A DNA stretch of 64,000 bases from Porodaedalea pini (Eukaryota > Basidiomycota > Agaricomycetes > Hymenochaetales > Hymenochaetaceae), in NCBI GenBank assembly GCA_002794775.1, contig NBAY01000042.1:1-64000 (forward strand), given 5' to 3'. Numbering within the stretch: position 1 is the first letter of the stretch; each line of letters opens with the position of its first letter. The notes beneath the pieces were generated by a model, which made no database searches, was not told the DNA's origin, and saw nothing but the letters and a program-made list of their open reading frames with translations. Below are positions 12,448 to 27,150 of this stretch, in pieces. The translations under genes were made by a program, and so were the position numbers.

Positions 12448-15400
12448 ATGACTGACAATACTGAACCTGGAAAGCAGCGGTGCTACTGCTCATTGAGATG
12501 TGGTGGCCCTAATGGTCCTGGCAGGCCCCTTGCACCCACAACAATCAAGAGACACATGCGTGAAGATGCTAAGACGACAAGCTTGGGCTTTTCAAGTTTT
12601 CTTCAGGCGCTTCCTGGGCAACCACAAATTGTAATAATTTAACTCTGCTTTGTATGCTACTAAAACACACTCCGTAATATTTTCCTCTAGGAAAAAGACA
12701 AAGAACATGTAGATCAAGGGGGATCTTCTAACTGGCAGCAAGAAATGATTGTAGATAATCCGGTGAGCTCAAGAAATGCTTATTAAATTATTTCTGATTT
12801 CTGATTTTTTGTGTCTTGTATTTTGTAGAATAGAGATGGGCCAATGGTCACTACAACAGGACAAGATGTGCCTCTAACTAGTCCAGTGAGTCTCAAGCTA
12901 TACACTGTTAGACTCTTTTTACTGACCATGTATTTTATTGTAGAATATGGGTGAATCAATGGATGCTGGCGAAGGACCAGACTTACAGGCACACTTTGAT
13001 TTCAGTATGGATGTTGACAATGCTGTATGTGCTTAACTGTGTCATGCTCATTTCTGAAATACTAACTATTCTCTACCATTGCTAACTACTAACTTTAGTT
13101 GGACTACAATCTGAATGATCCAGGGCTTGAAGAAGATATCAATACAGCTGAGCATGTATGCTTGGATGATTTGATCCTTATGCTTTTTGTTACTGATTTA
13201 TCTTTCAAACTAGTCTGCAAACATACTGAATGATCCAGGCAGTTTAGATGCTAGTCAGGAGCCTCTGCAAGAGACAGCTTCTCTTCTAGATCTTGAGCGT
13301 GATGCTAATGACCAGAATCCTTATGCAGAGCCTCTATTTAATCCCCAGTTGGATGACATAGGGACTGCCTTTGGCTTTATCAAGGCACTTAGGGAAGCAT
13401 CTCTGGATAGTGAACTTGAACCTTTGGATGAGGATCTCCTTTACAGTATTCGCAATCCAAGGAATTCTATCCTTACAGTGGATGATCCTGATGAACGGCT
13501 TTCTCTTGACATATTTCTATCCATCTCCAATGCCTCTGAGGAGACATACAGCTCAATTTGCAGATCAATTCTTAAGCGATATCCTGACAGTGGCATTTTA
13601 ACATACTACAAGGTCAAAAAGCTTGTATCTGAACTGTCTGGTGTTGTCCCTATCATAAGGGATATGTGTGTTAAATCATGCATTGCATTTTCAGGACCCT
13701 TTGCAGGATTAAACAGGTGTCCAATCTGTGATTCTCCTCGCTATAAGTCAGGTGTAGAAAAAATCCCTGAAGCACAATTTCATACTTTTCCTTTGGCACC
13801 ACAGCTTCAAGCCCTCTGGAGAACACATGATGGTGCACTCAGTATGCGTTATAGGCAAGAGTGTACAGATAGAATCATACAGGAGCTGAATCAGAATGGA
13901 GGATCCAAGGTCTCATCATATACAGATTTTTTTGATGGCTTTGATTATATTGAGGCTGTCAAAAGAGGTGATATAAAGACAGATGACATGGTGCTCATGC
14001 TTTCAATTGATGGAGCTCAGCTATATCGCAACAAAGTATCTGAATGCTGGATATACATATGGGTTATTCTTGATCATGCTCCTGATGTACGGTACAAAAA
14101 GCGACATATTCTTCCAGGTGGAATTATACCTGGCCCAGGCAAGCCAAAAAATCTGGACAGCTTCATATTTCCAGGATTACATCATTTAGCAGCTATCCAG
14201 AAAGAAGGACTTTCTATCTGGGATGCTGCAGAAGATAGGCTCTTTACCTCAGATCCATTTCTAGCTCTTGCAACTGGAGATGGTCCAGCTATGGCTTGTA
14301 TTAGTGGATGTGTTGGTCATCATGGAAAGCGGCACTGCCGCTTTTATTGCCCTCTTATAGGTAGGCATAAACCTAGTGCACCTACATATTATCCAGCTCG
14401 TTTCAAGCCAGATAATTATTCTGAACTGGGTTGTGCTCATGAAGATGTAGACATTCATGACCTTCTTATCAGCTTTAACTCAAAGAAAGCATCTGAAGAG
14501 TATGATAAGAACCTAGCTTTGGTGGTGATTGCAAAAAATAAAACTCAGTATGAAAAACAAAGACGTGAAACAGGAATAGCAAAGCCAAGCATAATTAGTG
14601 GTATTTCAGAAAGACATAGACTTAGTCTTCCTGGCTGCTTTGCAGCTGATGTCATGCATCTCCCTGCCTTAAATCTCCCTGATCTGTTTATTCCACTCTG
14701 GAGAGGAAACTTTGAGTGTGATAAAGCAGATAATAAAGAATCTTGGAATTGGGCAGTTCTTAAAGGAGATGTTTGGAAGTCTCATGGGAAAAAGGTAGCA
14801 GACACAACACCTTATATACCTGGCTCATTTGATCGTCCACCACGTAATCCTGCTGAGAAAATAAACAGTGGATACAAGGCTTGGGAGTTCTTGCTCTATT
14901 TCTATGGCTTAGGCCCTTGTCTATTTTTTGGCATTCTCCCAGAGTTGTATTGGAAGAATTATTGCAAGCTTGTTAGATCAGTCCAGATCTTGCTTCAGGA
15001 AGAGATTCTCCCAGAGGAGGTCAAGGAAGCACACAGGCTACTCACAGCATTTTCTGATGAGTTTGAAAACTACTATGTTCAACGAAAAGTAGAACGTCTT
15101 CACTTTGTTAGGCCAAGTGTACACTCTCCCTCACACCTGCCTTTTGAAACAGTCAGAGTGGGTCCTGGTATTATATACTCACAATGGGCAATGGAGAGAA
15201 CAATTGGTAACTTGGGTGAGGAGATAAAGCAGCACTCAAGCCCATTTTCAAACCTTGCACAGAGAGGCCTGAGACGATGCCAGATTAATGCTCTCAAAGC
15301 TATGATACCTGATCTAGAGCCTGCAGAAAATTTGCTGCCTAGAGGTGCAAGAGATTTGGGTGATGGGTATGCCTTGCTCACAGCAACAGACAGAACTCGC

Positions 15401-15989
15401 TATGAATTCTCAGCTAGAGAGGCTGATGCACTGAAATCCTATCTGAGAACAATTGAGCAGGAAAAGGATTTTGAGAAATACATCTTTAGATGGTCACGAA
15501 TACACCTGCCCAATGGCCAAGTTGCCCGATCTGCTTGGAGAGAAGATGCAAAGCAACTTTCAAAGGTTAGGAAAGCAAAAAATGTCATGGTAAGTTCCAT
15601 ATATAAGTATTTCAGAATGGTAGTTCTTACTCACATTACTTATATAGGTCATTTCAGAGGGACAAACACATCTGGCAGAGATTCTGTACTATTTTCTTTT
15701 TGATCTAAAGGAAAGCCAGGTAGCTCTTGCAATGGCTTCTTTTTATGGCTCACCTCATAAAGAACTATATGAGGCTTCTTCAAAGACATATTGGACAGCA
15801 CATCACACTCATGACATACAAGTCATTGATGTAAAGGCTATTGATTCTGTTGTAATGATGGCACCTGACACCAATTACCCCTACCATGATGGGACAGAGA
15901 CAGACCGCTGGTTTATGATGCAGAAACCTGGAAAGAAGCTTTCTGTTATGGTTGGATATCAGGAACAGATAACAGAGGAGAGACTGTAG
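12448..15989 (+). CDS. Tnp2-type transposase (Transposase_21-like), 7 exons, intact
   Basis: Predicted exons: 12448-12630, 12691-12762, 12829-12885, 12944-13024, 13099-13155, 13214-15589 and 15648-15989. Every exon length is divisible by three and every junction is GT-AG, giving about 1055 residues with no stop. The N-terminus has a Cys/His cluster (CYCSLRC...TIKRHM) likely to bind DNA. An acidic linker is spread over five small exons. The large exon carries LNRCPICDSPRY, MVLMLSIDGAQLYRNK (probable first catalytic Asp), ILPGGIIPGPGKPKNLDSF, GHHGKRHCRFYCPLIGRHKP, CFAADVMHLPALNLPDLFI and SQWAMERTIGNLGEEI, all typical of basidiomycete Tnp2-like transposases. A KDZ-type assignment was considered but the motifs fit Tnp2 better. 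The gene lies centrally between the ubiquitin-derived arms. Confidence 0.8.
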
Positions 15990-16194
15990 GGTTTGGTATA
16001 TAGTTACAATGTACATATCATGTCTCGTCTAACACTATTCATCAAATGATTGCATGAATGATTGAAGAGTTATATAGTACATTTAATCAACTGTATATAA
16101 GAGACCTGTAACAATAAACAACGTACACATCCTCATCATATTGTCATCAATGACTTCAGTCTCTGATATGACCATCTTGCTACAGCATCCTCAC

Positions 16195-18160
<1,966 letters not shown>

Positions 18161-18171
18161 CAACTAAATGC

Positions 18172-18847
18172 ATGTGAGCCGAGGGACGCACAAGGTAGCT
18201 AGTAGGTATAAACTTACATCGATGAAGCTGAAAGCTCTTTAATTGTGCATCGATGGTGCTGTTAGATTAATAATACTAGAGCTAGAGTAAATCTGTCGAT
18301 CAATGATGTCAGTTTACAGCTTGTGCGGATTTATGATTACATAACAATGGACACAGAGGCCTTTTCTAAATTCTATGACAAGGCTGTGCTCACAAAAGAC
18401 GAGAAAAAAATATGTTGATTGCCACTCGATTTCACTTGATTTCACACGAAGCACAAGATTTCATTCGACACCACTCGATACCACAATTGCTACTTTTCAC
18501 TGGGGCTCAAGTTCTGCAAGTAAAAACATACAACTTGTGTAGCATAAGAAGCAAGTCTGATTAAAAGTATCTGTGAAGTTATTATATCTTCAGCTACATT
18601 GTGTAAGTTTTTGAGAGGCAAAAAAGAGTACAATTTAATATCCAAGTCATTACAGATCACATGCCGACCATTGTCACTTCTTACAACTGACTGTATGGAT
18701 CAAGACCCCCAATGGAAATACAAAAACTTATCAGCATGCGTGTTGTATCTTAAGTTTACGTGAGTTTGAGCATTCACACAAAATGACATGTTATACTAAA
18801 TGTAATGAGAAAACATTTTGGATGAAGCCAAACATTTAAGTATTTGA
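18172..18847. other. Spacer right of the transposon, with dispersed repeat at 18415-18540
   Basis: AT-rich with no gene recognised. Bases 18415-18540 are the inverted counterpart of the repeat at 3085-3255 (CTCGATTTCACTTGATTTC words, then CAATTGCTACTTTTCACTGG). Confidence 0.45.
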
Positions 18848-19246
18848 CTATGAGTGGACAAGAAGTGACAGCCCAGAATTGACTTCATTGAACACATCCC
18901 TGCTAACAACAAAACCTGTATTCTGCGCCTTTTGATAGTCTTCTACAAAATGGAAGAGGTTCACTGACTCCACAAATCGATTGCTTCCCTCTCCTTTGAT
19001 AGTTCCAATTTTAGTGATAGCCATTTCTGATTGAACTTGATTTCCCTGGTAGCTATGCCAAAAGCACCCAGCTGCAGTATACTGGACAACAGATACTCTG
19101 TCATCACCCTCCTGTAGAGGAGAATTTGTTAGCAGCAGTGAACCAAAAGGGTCACACTTCACACCTGAGTCCAATGGATGAGTGCAACAGATAGGGACAC
19201 TCATACATGGACTCAGCCGCTTTGAAGGTAATATTATATAATACAA
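18848..19246 (-). CDS. Unidentified open frame
   Basis: A 132-codon minus-strand frame contains DPFGSLLLTNSPLQEGDDR, VSVVQYTAAGCFWHSYQGN and VESVNLFHFVEDYQKAQN. The composition looks protein-like but I recognise no family and see no clear start context. It lies between the transposon and the 3' end of the copia element, on the same strand as copia. It may be an exon fragment of a host gene. Confidence 0.3.
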   Translation of the reverse strand: MYYIILPSKRLSPCMSVPICCTHPLDSGVKCDPFGSLLLTNSPLQEGDDRVSVVQYTAAGCFWHSYQGNQVQSEMAITKIGTIKGEGSNRFVESVNLFHFVEDYQKAQNTGFVVSRDVFNEVNSGLSLLVHS

Positions 19247-19257
19247 GAAGTCATGTG

Positions 19258-19358
19258 ATGCTCACGGATGGGCACCCATCTGTGAGCAAGAGCGTGGGAA
19301 CACAAAAATCACGTGATGCTCGCAGATGGGCACTCATCCACGAGCAAGAGCGTGGGAA
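19258..19358. repeat. Two tandem copies of a unit of about 57-60 bp with internal palindrome
   Basis: The unit (CATGTGATGCTCACGGATGG, GCACCCATCTGTGAGCAAG, AGCGTGGGAA) occurs twice with a few changes, starting near 19252 and 19311. Each copy contains the near-palindrome GATGGGCACCCATC. It lies downstream of the copia polypurine tract (AGGTGGGAG at about 19418-19426 on the minus strand), so it may belong to the copia LTR, whose start would be TATTGGAAGTATGATCC at about 19417. Confidence 0.6.
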
Positions 19359-19416
19359 TAAAATAATTAAAGTAAACAAAATACAGAATAAGTGTCAGGA
19401 TCATACTTCCAATACT

Positions 19417-22400
19417 CCCACCTGATCTGACACATCTGTAAGTCATTTAAGACCTAACATCCCACACATTTCTCCCACCTTCAACCGCCCAAGGGCTTTG
19501 GTCATGATATCAGCAGGCATAGACTTGGTGGGCAAGTACCTCACATCTACATAGCCTGCTTCAACTACATCCCTCAACCAGTAATGATGCAGGTCTAGGT
19601 GTTTCATGCGCCCATGGTGTTCAGGATTTCTGGCAACTGCTAATGCAGACTGGTTGTCAACATAGAGAACAGATGGGGCATCAAAATGATACCCAAACTC
19701 AGTGAGCAAGTTGCACAACCACATGATCTCTTGTCCTGACTGTACAGCAGAAATGTATTCCGCCTCAGTAGTAGAGAGAGTCACAATAGTTTGCAATTGA
19801 CTTGCCCAACTGATTGCACCAGTTCCCATTTTGACCACCATGCCGCTTGTAGAGCGCCTATCATCCTCATCACCACCATGGTCTACATCAGAGAACGTGG
19901 TGAACAGCTCAGCTGAGTTGGGGTCAGGTGCATAAGTCAACTTGTAGTCTTTGGTACCTTGAAGGTAACGACATAGGTGCTTTGCAGCCTTCCAGTGAGC
20001 CATGCCAGGATTAGCACTAAAACGTGCCAGAACTCCCACTGCATAAGCAATGTCTGGGTGTGTAGCCACAGCAAGATACATGAGAGTGCCAACCAACTGC
20101 TTATAAGGAACAGTCTTCATGAAGGCAGCCTCTTCATCATTCTTAGGAGCCATGGACTTGCTAAGCTTATGACCTTCAGATAATGGGGTTGTCACAGTGC
20201 CACAATTGCCAAGTTCAAAACGCTCAAGTATGTCAATGATATACTGGCGCTGAGATATGGACAATGAGCGCTGAGAGCGATCGTGCTCAATGTGAACTCC
20301 CAAGAGGAATGAAGTTGGTCCAAGGTCATATAGCTTGAAGTGCTTCTCCAGCTCACTCTTCACAAACTGGTACTGCTCCTTCGACTTTGCAGCAATGGTC
20401 ATGTCATCAACATAGACAGGAATGATAATGTGTACATCCTCTCTGCGATAGACCCATATGCTGTTGTCACAGTGCACCAGTTGGAAGCCCATACCCTTCA
20501 ATACTGAATTGAGTTTCTTGTGCCACTGGCGTCCAGCCTGTTTCAGTCTATAGATAGACTTCACTAGCTTAAGAACAAATCTAGTGCCATAATACTCCTC
20601 AAACCCTTCAGGCTGGTCCATGTAGACATCATGATCCATCTCGCCATTGAGAAAGGCGATGGAGATGTCCACACTGTAAAGCTCAAGGTCCTCAAGTGCA
20701 GCTATAGCCAGAATTGCATGCAGTGCTGCCCACTTTGCAGTTGGTGCAAACACTTGTGAAAACTCCAATCCTGGGCACTGTGAGTATCCCTTTGCAACTA
20801 GTCTTGCCTTGTACCTATCCACAGAGCCATCTGCCTTGCGCTTGAGCTTGAACACCCAGCGGCAACCAATGGTCTTACGACCAGTTGGAAGTCTGACAGG
20901 CTGGAAAGTGCCATTCTCAATCAGACTGATGAACTCTTCCATTGCAGCCTGTTCCCAAAGATGGGCATCAGGGCGCCCCTTGATATCCTTCCACTGATAG
21001 GGCTCTGGACCATATTGCTTGTGCACTTCTGCAGAGAATACATGCTCAAGACAATTTGTAGACTTAAAAACATAGTCAAACACATCATCAAAAGCAATGT
21101 ACTTGTCTTCAAGACCTGCATTTGCACCAAAGTCCATGAGCCCAGTGAACATGAGCGCTTCTGCTTGCATTTCCTCTTCAGACATGACATCAAGTTCATC
21201 ATGCTGTTCAGCATCCTCCATGTGCACATCCATTTCTGGCTGATGCACAACTTCAGGCTCTGATGTGGGAACAGGATCAGGTCTAGGGATGCGTCGACCT
21301 GGATAATCCATGAGTGGATTGATCATTCTGTCCCATGCACCAGTGGTAGTGCATGGTTTTGGCCTGGGAGGAGGAGCTGGTGGCGGAGTTTGAGTCTGAT
21401 TAGGTTGCTCATTCCTTGGTTTCTTAGCAGGAGGAGTCTGAGAAGGTGGAGGAGATGCAGTGTGTTTATGTGCAGAAGCGAGTGGAGAAGGGGAACGAGT
21501 TGGTGGAGGTCCAGGAGGGTCCGCTGGATGAACAGAAGGTGGAGGAGATGGCAGAACATCATCATCATCATCACTCTCTACTCCCACCTGTTCTGGCAGA
21601 TCTTTTGCCTCTGGAGGAGATTGTACCCACAAATCAACAGGAGTCCTAGAATTGCCTGGAAACACACGTTCATCAAACTGAGCAGAGTCACTAATGATCT
21701 CTTTGCGTGTAACAGGATTCCAGAATAGCCATCCTTTGTAATTTGCAGGGTAGCCAAGGAAGACACATTTCTGTGTGTGGGATTGCAACTGTTTGCGTTG
21801 ATCTTTCTGAACGTGCACATATGAAGTGCAGCCAAAAATGCAAAAATGAGAAACATCTGGTTTAGACTTGTACCAGAGTTGATAGGGTGTGTTGTCATTC
21901 ACCGCAGATGTAGGAGAGCGATTATGGACATGAACAAAAGCAGCAACTGCATCCCACCAGAAAGTAGCAGGTAAGTGTGCTTCATTCAGTATAGTGGTGA
22001 TGCCCTCAGCTAACGTCCTGTTTGCGCGTTCAACAACACTATTTTGGTGGGGTTCATTTCTGACAGTGTGCTGGCAATGAATGCCTTCATTTTTGCAGAG
22101 TTGATCCCATTCCTTTGGCATGTATTCTCCTCCCTTATCATCACGAGTGGCCTTAATCTTCAAATCCAACTGATTCTCTGCATATGCCTTAAAACACTTA
22201 AAAGCACCAAAAGCGTCACTCTTCTTCTTCAAAGGCAGGACTGCCCAGAAGCGACTGAAATCATCAATGAAGGTGATCCAGTACTTGTAACCATTCCTTG
22301 ACTGAATGGGAAGAGGACCATGCACATCTGAGTGAACCAATTGAAGAAGACTTGATGCACGATGCGATGCAAGTTTTGAGACATTAGAACGATGCTGTTT

Positions 22401-23287
22401 GCCTGCAATGCAAGGCTCACAGATCAGATCTGGCAAGTCCTTTGACTTAATCACCATTCCCTCAACTAAATGCTTATTGAGCAGTTTTCTCACATCACCA
22501 TGGTGTAGGTGTGCAAAACGTCAATGCCACAGAGTCAAATCGAGTGGACAAGTGCTTGTAAGCACAGAGAATGCACTCATAGGCACAACTTGGCCATTGA
22601 GCAATGCAGCATTGTTGGGAGTGATGTTTGCAGTGAAGAGAAGAGTGCCATTTCAATTGAACAGAATCTTATCATGCTGAATGGTGACAATATATGATTT
22701 GGCACAAGTTAAATACAGGACTGAGAGGAGATTGTTTCGCAAGTCAGGTACATGAAGTACACATTCAAATTCAAGTAAGTGTCCATCTTTGCCATTGACT
22801 ACTGGTTGAAATCGCACTGTGCCCACTCCAACAGAATAGATGATTTCGTTGTTTGCAAGGCGTATAGGGGTGTGATTTGGTGAATACTTGTGAAACCAGT
22901 GTCAGTGGGGTGTCATGTGGCAAGTGGCACCTGTATCAACGATCCAATCAGTTCCTGCATCGAGAATGAGGGGTGTATGGGGGTTGGTGAAGTCTGGGGT
23001 ACTTGCATTTCCAGCAAATTCAGCAGATTGGACAGACTTGGAGTCGTCCTGCTGAGCAGATTGTGCTTTCTCCTTAGTCTTCCATTTCTTATCCTTTTTC
23101 TTAGCCCTAATTGCATCAATTGCATCACGTCTCTTGAAGCACTTTGACTCTGGATGACCTTTAATGCCGCAAAACTCGCAGACAACAGGCTGAGACAATG
23201 AGGAAGGCTTAGAGGGAGCAGAGGACGCTTTCAGGGCCATGGACTGATCACCAGCATGCGATTGACAGTTCATCTGCTCCTGCATAA
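19417..23287 (-). mobile_element. Decayed Ty1/copia retrotransposon, 5' end lost
   Basis: From right to left: a zinc knuckle (CEFCGIKGHPESKC, CX2CX4HX4C), a protease site (WIVDTGATCHMT), integrase core (LVHSDVHGPLPIQSRNGYKY, DDKGGEYMP, NSVVERANRTLAEG), reverse transcriptase (SVDISIAFLNGEMDHDVYM, YVDDMTIAAKS) and RNase H (ISAVQSGQEIMWL, VDNQSALAVARN). Integrase to RNase H is one frame of about 1016 codons (22493-19443). Upstream, three TGA codons interrupt the frame at 22902-22904, 22653-22655 and 22521-22523; each fits a former CGA (Arg). Gag is cut at 23287 by the terminus of element A, and no 5' LTR is seen. A purine-rich AGGTGGGAG tract precedes the probable 3' LTR. Confidence 0.85.
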
Positions 23288-23467
23288 ACTTGAGGTAGTG
23301 GGCCATTAGGATGGCAAGCTACGATTACTGTTTACTGAATACTAAATAATTCACTAATGAGAATAATGTTTTAGTATAATTTGCAAGCTTTAGTCCTCTC
23401 ATATGGAATGAAAGACACAGAAAACAGGAATTGTAGCTTGCCATCTGAATGGCCCACTACCTCAAGT
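23288..23467. repeat. 180-bp palindromic terminus of element A
   Basis: Starts ACTTGAGGTAGTGGGCCAT and ends with the complement ATGGCCCACTACCTCAAGT. About ten differences separate it from the other two copies. The inner edge interrupts NOT1 directly after the codons for HQLAPL; the outer edge abuts copia gag. Confidence 0.9.
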
Positions 23468-26400
23468 GCAAAGGTGCTAACTGGTGACTGATTGTCACCA
23501 CATTTGCCAAGTTCACCTGAATTTCCTCAATGTGAGCTTCCATGGTCCTATCAGTCTCTGGCGCACTCATCGTCCTGAGAGGGATGACCTGACCATCACT
23601 GGCATGTTCATAGCCACTGATGGGTAGGGCATCAATATCGGGCACCATATCGGGCAGCCTGGCTCAGCCATCAACTCAACCGGTGGGCGACTGCATAGAA
23701 TATTTGCAATTTCAGTAGTATCAAAATCAATGGAAAGTGCCTTGCATAGCACTTCGATCCCAAACATCAAGTTCAGTTTGAGCTCGGCGAAATGGTAGAG
23801 CTCTGCGAGAAGGCTGATGACAGCTATGAGCCACGGGTTTGGTGGGCGGAACACTTTCGACTTTGCTGCAGCTTCAAGAATTTTACACACAAATGGGATC
23901 GCGACTATCAAGCAGTCACTATCCACGCCCTCGACAAGGAACTCCTTGAAAGCAAGATTCTTGTGCTTGATCGGCTTGTCGCGAGCAAGCGTGATCTGCC
24001 CAAGCCACGAGGCAAGGTTTTTGAGGATTGTACGCTCTGCGGTCGAGCTTTTTGTTTTGTCGGAGTTCAGTAACACTGTGGACTTCACAAACGTTTCATG
24101 GAGGATGTACTTCGCCATTGCCTTACTGTCTAGCCCATCGAGGAATCGTAAGTAAAGCTGGTGGTTGTTCAGCTCGGTACTAACATGCTGATCGACAAAG
24201 TAGTTCGCAAGCCAGTGCGAGTACATCTCTTTGAAACACTCCTTCATCTCTGTAAGTTTCGATTCAAAGTTGCTCGGCGCAAGGTTGTTGATAATGAAAA
24301 GAATCTTGTCGGACGTCTCTTCGGGCGGGGTCTCAAAGTCTGCCTCGTCCAAGATGTCTGGCTTGATGGATGTGAAGGTTGGATGAGTGTCGACAAGAGT
24401 CAAGGCCGATGGGAATGCCTGCAGCTGCGCTGCTCCTCCTGCAGTAACTGGTTCTGTGGGGGCAGCGAGAGCTCGACGAATCGTCTCAATAATGTCTGGT
24501 CGCTGCTCGGCGAGATGGAGAATGTTTAGAAGTGCTTCGCACAGGAGCTACCACTCTGGCAGGCGCGATTCGAAGTGTGTCAGCGCTTGCACACCAAATT
24601 TAAAGAGGTTAGTGTCTGGGGGACACTGGAGGGAGTCAATAATGTAGCGGATGGCAGTGCTGAGGGGGATATAGTCAACTAGTTATTGCTGTATGATAGA
24701 TCTGAATAGGTAGCCTGTCATCGCGAGTTCGCGCGGCGGATAGAATGTCTGGAAGAATTTATATTCGTCGAAGAGGAAGTGGAGCATGCAAGAGAAGATT
24801 TCGTGGTCATGAGGATTCGTAGATTCCTTAGTGCGCTGTAGCATGATGATGACTTGGTCGACCGTGATCTGTTCGTCGTACATCTGCTTGAAGATACCGT
24901 CGACCTCTGCTTCAATGTCAGAGAAATAGCTGACGACAGTTAACCCAGGCTCCGAATTTTCGGCACTAGGATTCAGAATCATCAACCGAGGGTGGATCTG
25001 CAGGCAAGCATTTCGCGTCTCCATGCAATATTCCGCGTCTCACTCATCTATAACGTTGGAACTACAAAGGAAAGATTTAAAATATTAGACGGGAGCTTTG
25101 GTCAATGTAAAAGGAAAGAAACGAACTACGTGCGAAGGGAACGCAAGAAGATGGCGATCGTTGAGGGGCTGAGTGCCATCGTCCTGTTCTCCGCCTGTGG
25201 GTCAATTGTCCGGACATTTTTCTCGTTTTGCATCTTGAGCTCCAAGAACACAATAATAGTGTGCAAGAAATCTGCCCCATGCGCCGATACGTTGTCCTGT
25301 AGCCACTTATCGAGTTTATGGTACTCGCGTCGAGATGCAAGAGCAGCGACGTCAAGCGCGAAGACGAAAGGCCATACTTTAAGCAGCGAATCAAGGATCT
25401 TCAGGTCCTGCGCGACATCTAAGATGCGCGTGATGTTCATCGGGTTCTCGTCATAGAACTCGCACAGGGCCGTCGTGAGATACGTCGGCTCGATCTGCCA
25501 TATGCGCATGAAGACGAGCTGGTGATTCGGATGACCACCGAGGAACATTAAAAGCAGCTGTCGTGTATACTCAATCTACAATGCATTACATGGTTTATGG
25601 GAACATAATAAAGATAAGCCACTCATGAAGCAGAAGTAACGATAGATGACTAGTCACTCACAGGAGCCTGAAGCAATCCATATGCACAATGTCCGCACTT
25701 ATCCGGACGGCCTTGTCCAACATCTCCCGTACATAGCTTCTGACATCCTCATTATCCGAATCTCCCAGCCTGACCAAAACCTCAAACAAATCCAGCGAGT
25801 TCCACGTATGACTCTGCACATTAGCAGCCAAAGTCTTGATTGTGGGGCTTGCGGCTGCAATGTCGTCAACACTCACTACGCTCCAACCGGGCAGGCTGAC
25901 GAAGTTGAATGTGTCGCTAGGTAAAGAAAGTAGAGCATCGAGGAGGCGGAGTTAATAGAGAGAATTGTTCCAGTGTGACCAGAAGCCAGCAACGGCAGGT
26001 TTGTCTGCATCGCGGGGAGAATTGATGAGGATAGCAATAAGGAGCTTGAGCGTATTGGTATCGACACCTTGCCGATCAGGCCAATCGAAGGCCTCGATGA
26101 CTTTGCTCCGGTCAAGCTTTGCCCTCTGCATACAAGGCGAGTAAATGATACAGCACGTACAGAAGCAAAAGAGGCTCACAAAGCTACTTAACGCTCTCAC
26201 AAGAGCACCGATATCACACAGTTGGGCACCCTCAATCGTAAGGCGGCTGAGATGTCAACGATTTGCTCGTCCGTCGGAGGGCTCTGATCGGTCATCCCGA
26301 ACCTTGCAAGCAAACCTCTTACGACAGCCGCATCACTCGTGATTTCTGGACCAAATTGGTTTAAGGCCTGGACAAGAGATGTCTGCGGTGGGAGGCTGCG

Positions 26401-27150
26401 AAAGTCACACCAACATTTTGATGAGCTTTCATGCTAACAAAATGGGATAAAACGTACCTGAGATTCTGGAACAACTGCGCCAGAATCGGTACAACCATCT
26501 CAACACCAAATTTTGTCTGCGCAGCAGCAACAAGTGCTTGGCGCTGCGTTGCATCGAGGAGCGGTGCATCCCGCGGCGGGTCAGACAGTAGAGTTTGCAG
26601 CAGTTTTCCCGCCTGCGCGGGTGACAAATCGGCATGGTCAAAGCACGGATGCTGGCACAGCGCGAGCACAGCGTTCTCAAAGTCAACGCGAATGATCATC
26701 GCCGCCTGATCCGCCAACGGCTTTCGCACACCCGTTCCCGGTGTCGATCCCTGCTGGGCTTGAGCGCCAGAAGTGTTTCCCGTGCTCACTCTCACGGCGG
26801 CGATTGACGCAGTGAGGATGAGCCGCTCGAGCGGGCGGAGGCCTATGCGGTCCGCGAAGCGCACGAGGTCGAACGTGCGGAAGATCTCGCCCTCGCGGAA
26901 GCGGTCTGCGAGGAACGGGTCATGCGCGAGTCGCGGCGTCTCCTGTATGAGCAGACGAAACGTGAGCGAGGTGGATGTGTCGAATGCAGTTGGGGCAGCG
27001 GTGCTTGTGAGGCGGGCTTGAGAGTGGACTATGAGGCGGCGGATGAAGTGGAGGTAGGTGTTGAGGCTATGCTGCTCCGATAGCTGCAATACGATAGTAT
27101 GACGAAAGAGGAGGAGACATAGATCGCGTGTGGAAAAGAGAAATGAAAAG
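23468..27150 (-). pseudogene. NOT1: NOT1 (CCR4-NOT scaffold) truncated gene captured in element A
   Basis: NOT1 scaffolds the CCR4-NOT deadenylase complex. Exon pieces in order: 27089-26440 ([39 protein letters not shown]-terminal HEAT region), 26200-25950, 25876-25658, 25548-25126 (GGHPNHQLVFMRIWQIEPTY), 25024-24683 (FSDIEAEVDGIFKQMYDEQ, YPPRELAMTGYLFRSII) and 24403-23640 (the MIF4G-like CAF1-binding region, LTEMKECFKEMYSHWLANYF, KNLASWLGQITLARDKPIKH, NPWLIAVISLLAELYHFAEL). The last coding part reads TMEAHIEEIQVNLANVVTIS and is cut at HQLAPL by the element terminus, so the conserved C-terminal NOT box is missing. The first part of the protein is replaced by RPB1 sequence. Several exons contain small defects. 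Confidence 0.85.

Noticed and set aside
13349..15703. KDZ-type transposase identity
   Set aside because: The GGIIPGPGKPKNLDSF, GHHGKRHCRFYC and WAMERTIGNLGEEI motifs fit the Tnp2/Transposase_21 proteins of Agaricomycetes better. A formal profile search would be decisive.
23288..23467. The 180-bp palindrome as an independent MITE that inserted three times
   Set aside because: All three copies sit exactly at the border of broken cargo and share the TACGATTACTG word with the opposite element end. I saw no copy elsewhere in the window. A MITE origin of the module before it became a terminus is still possible.
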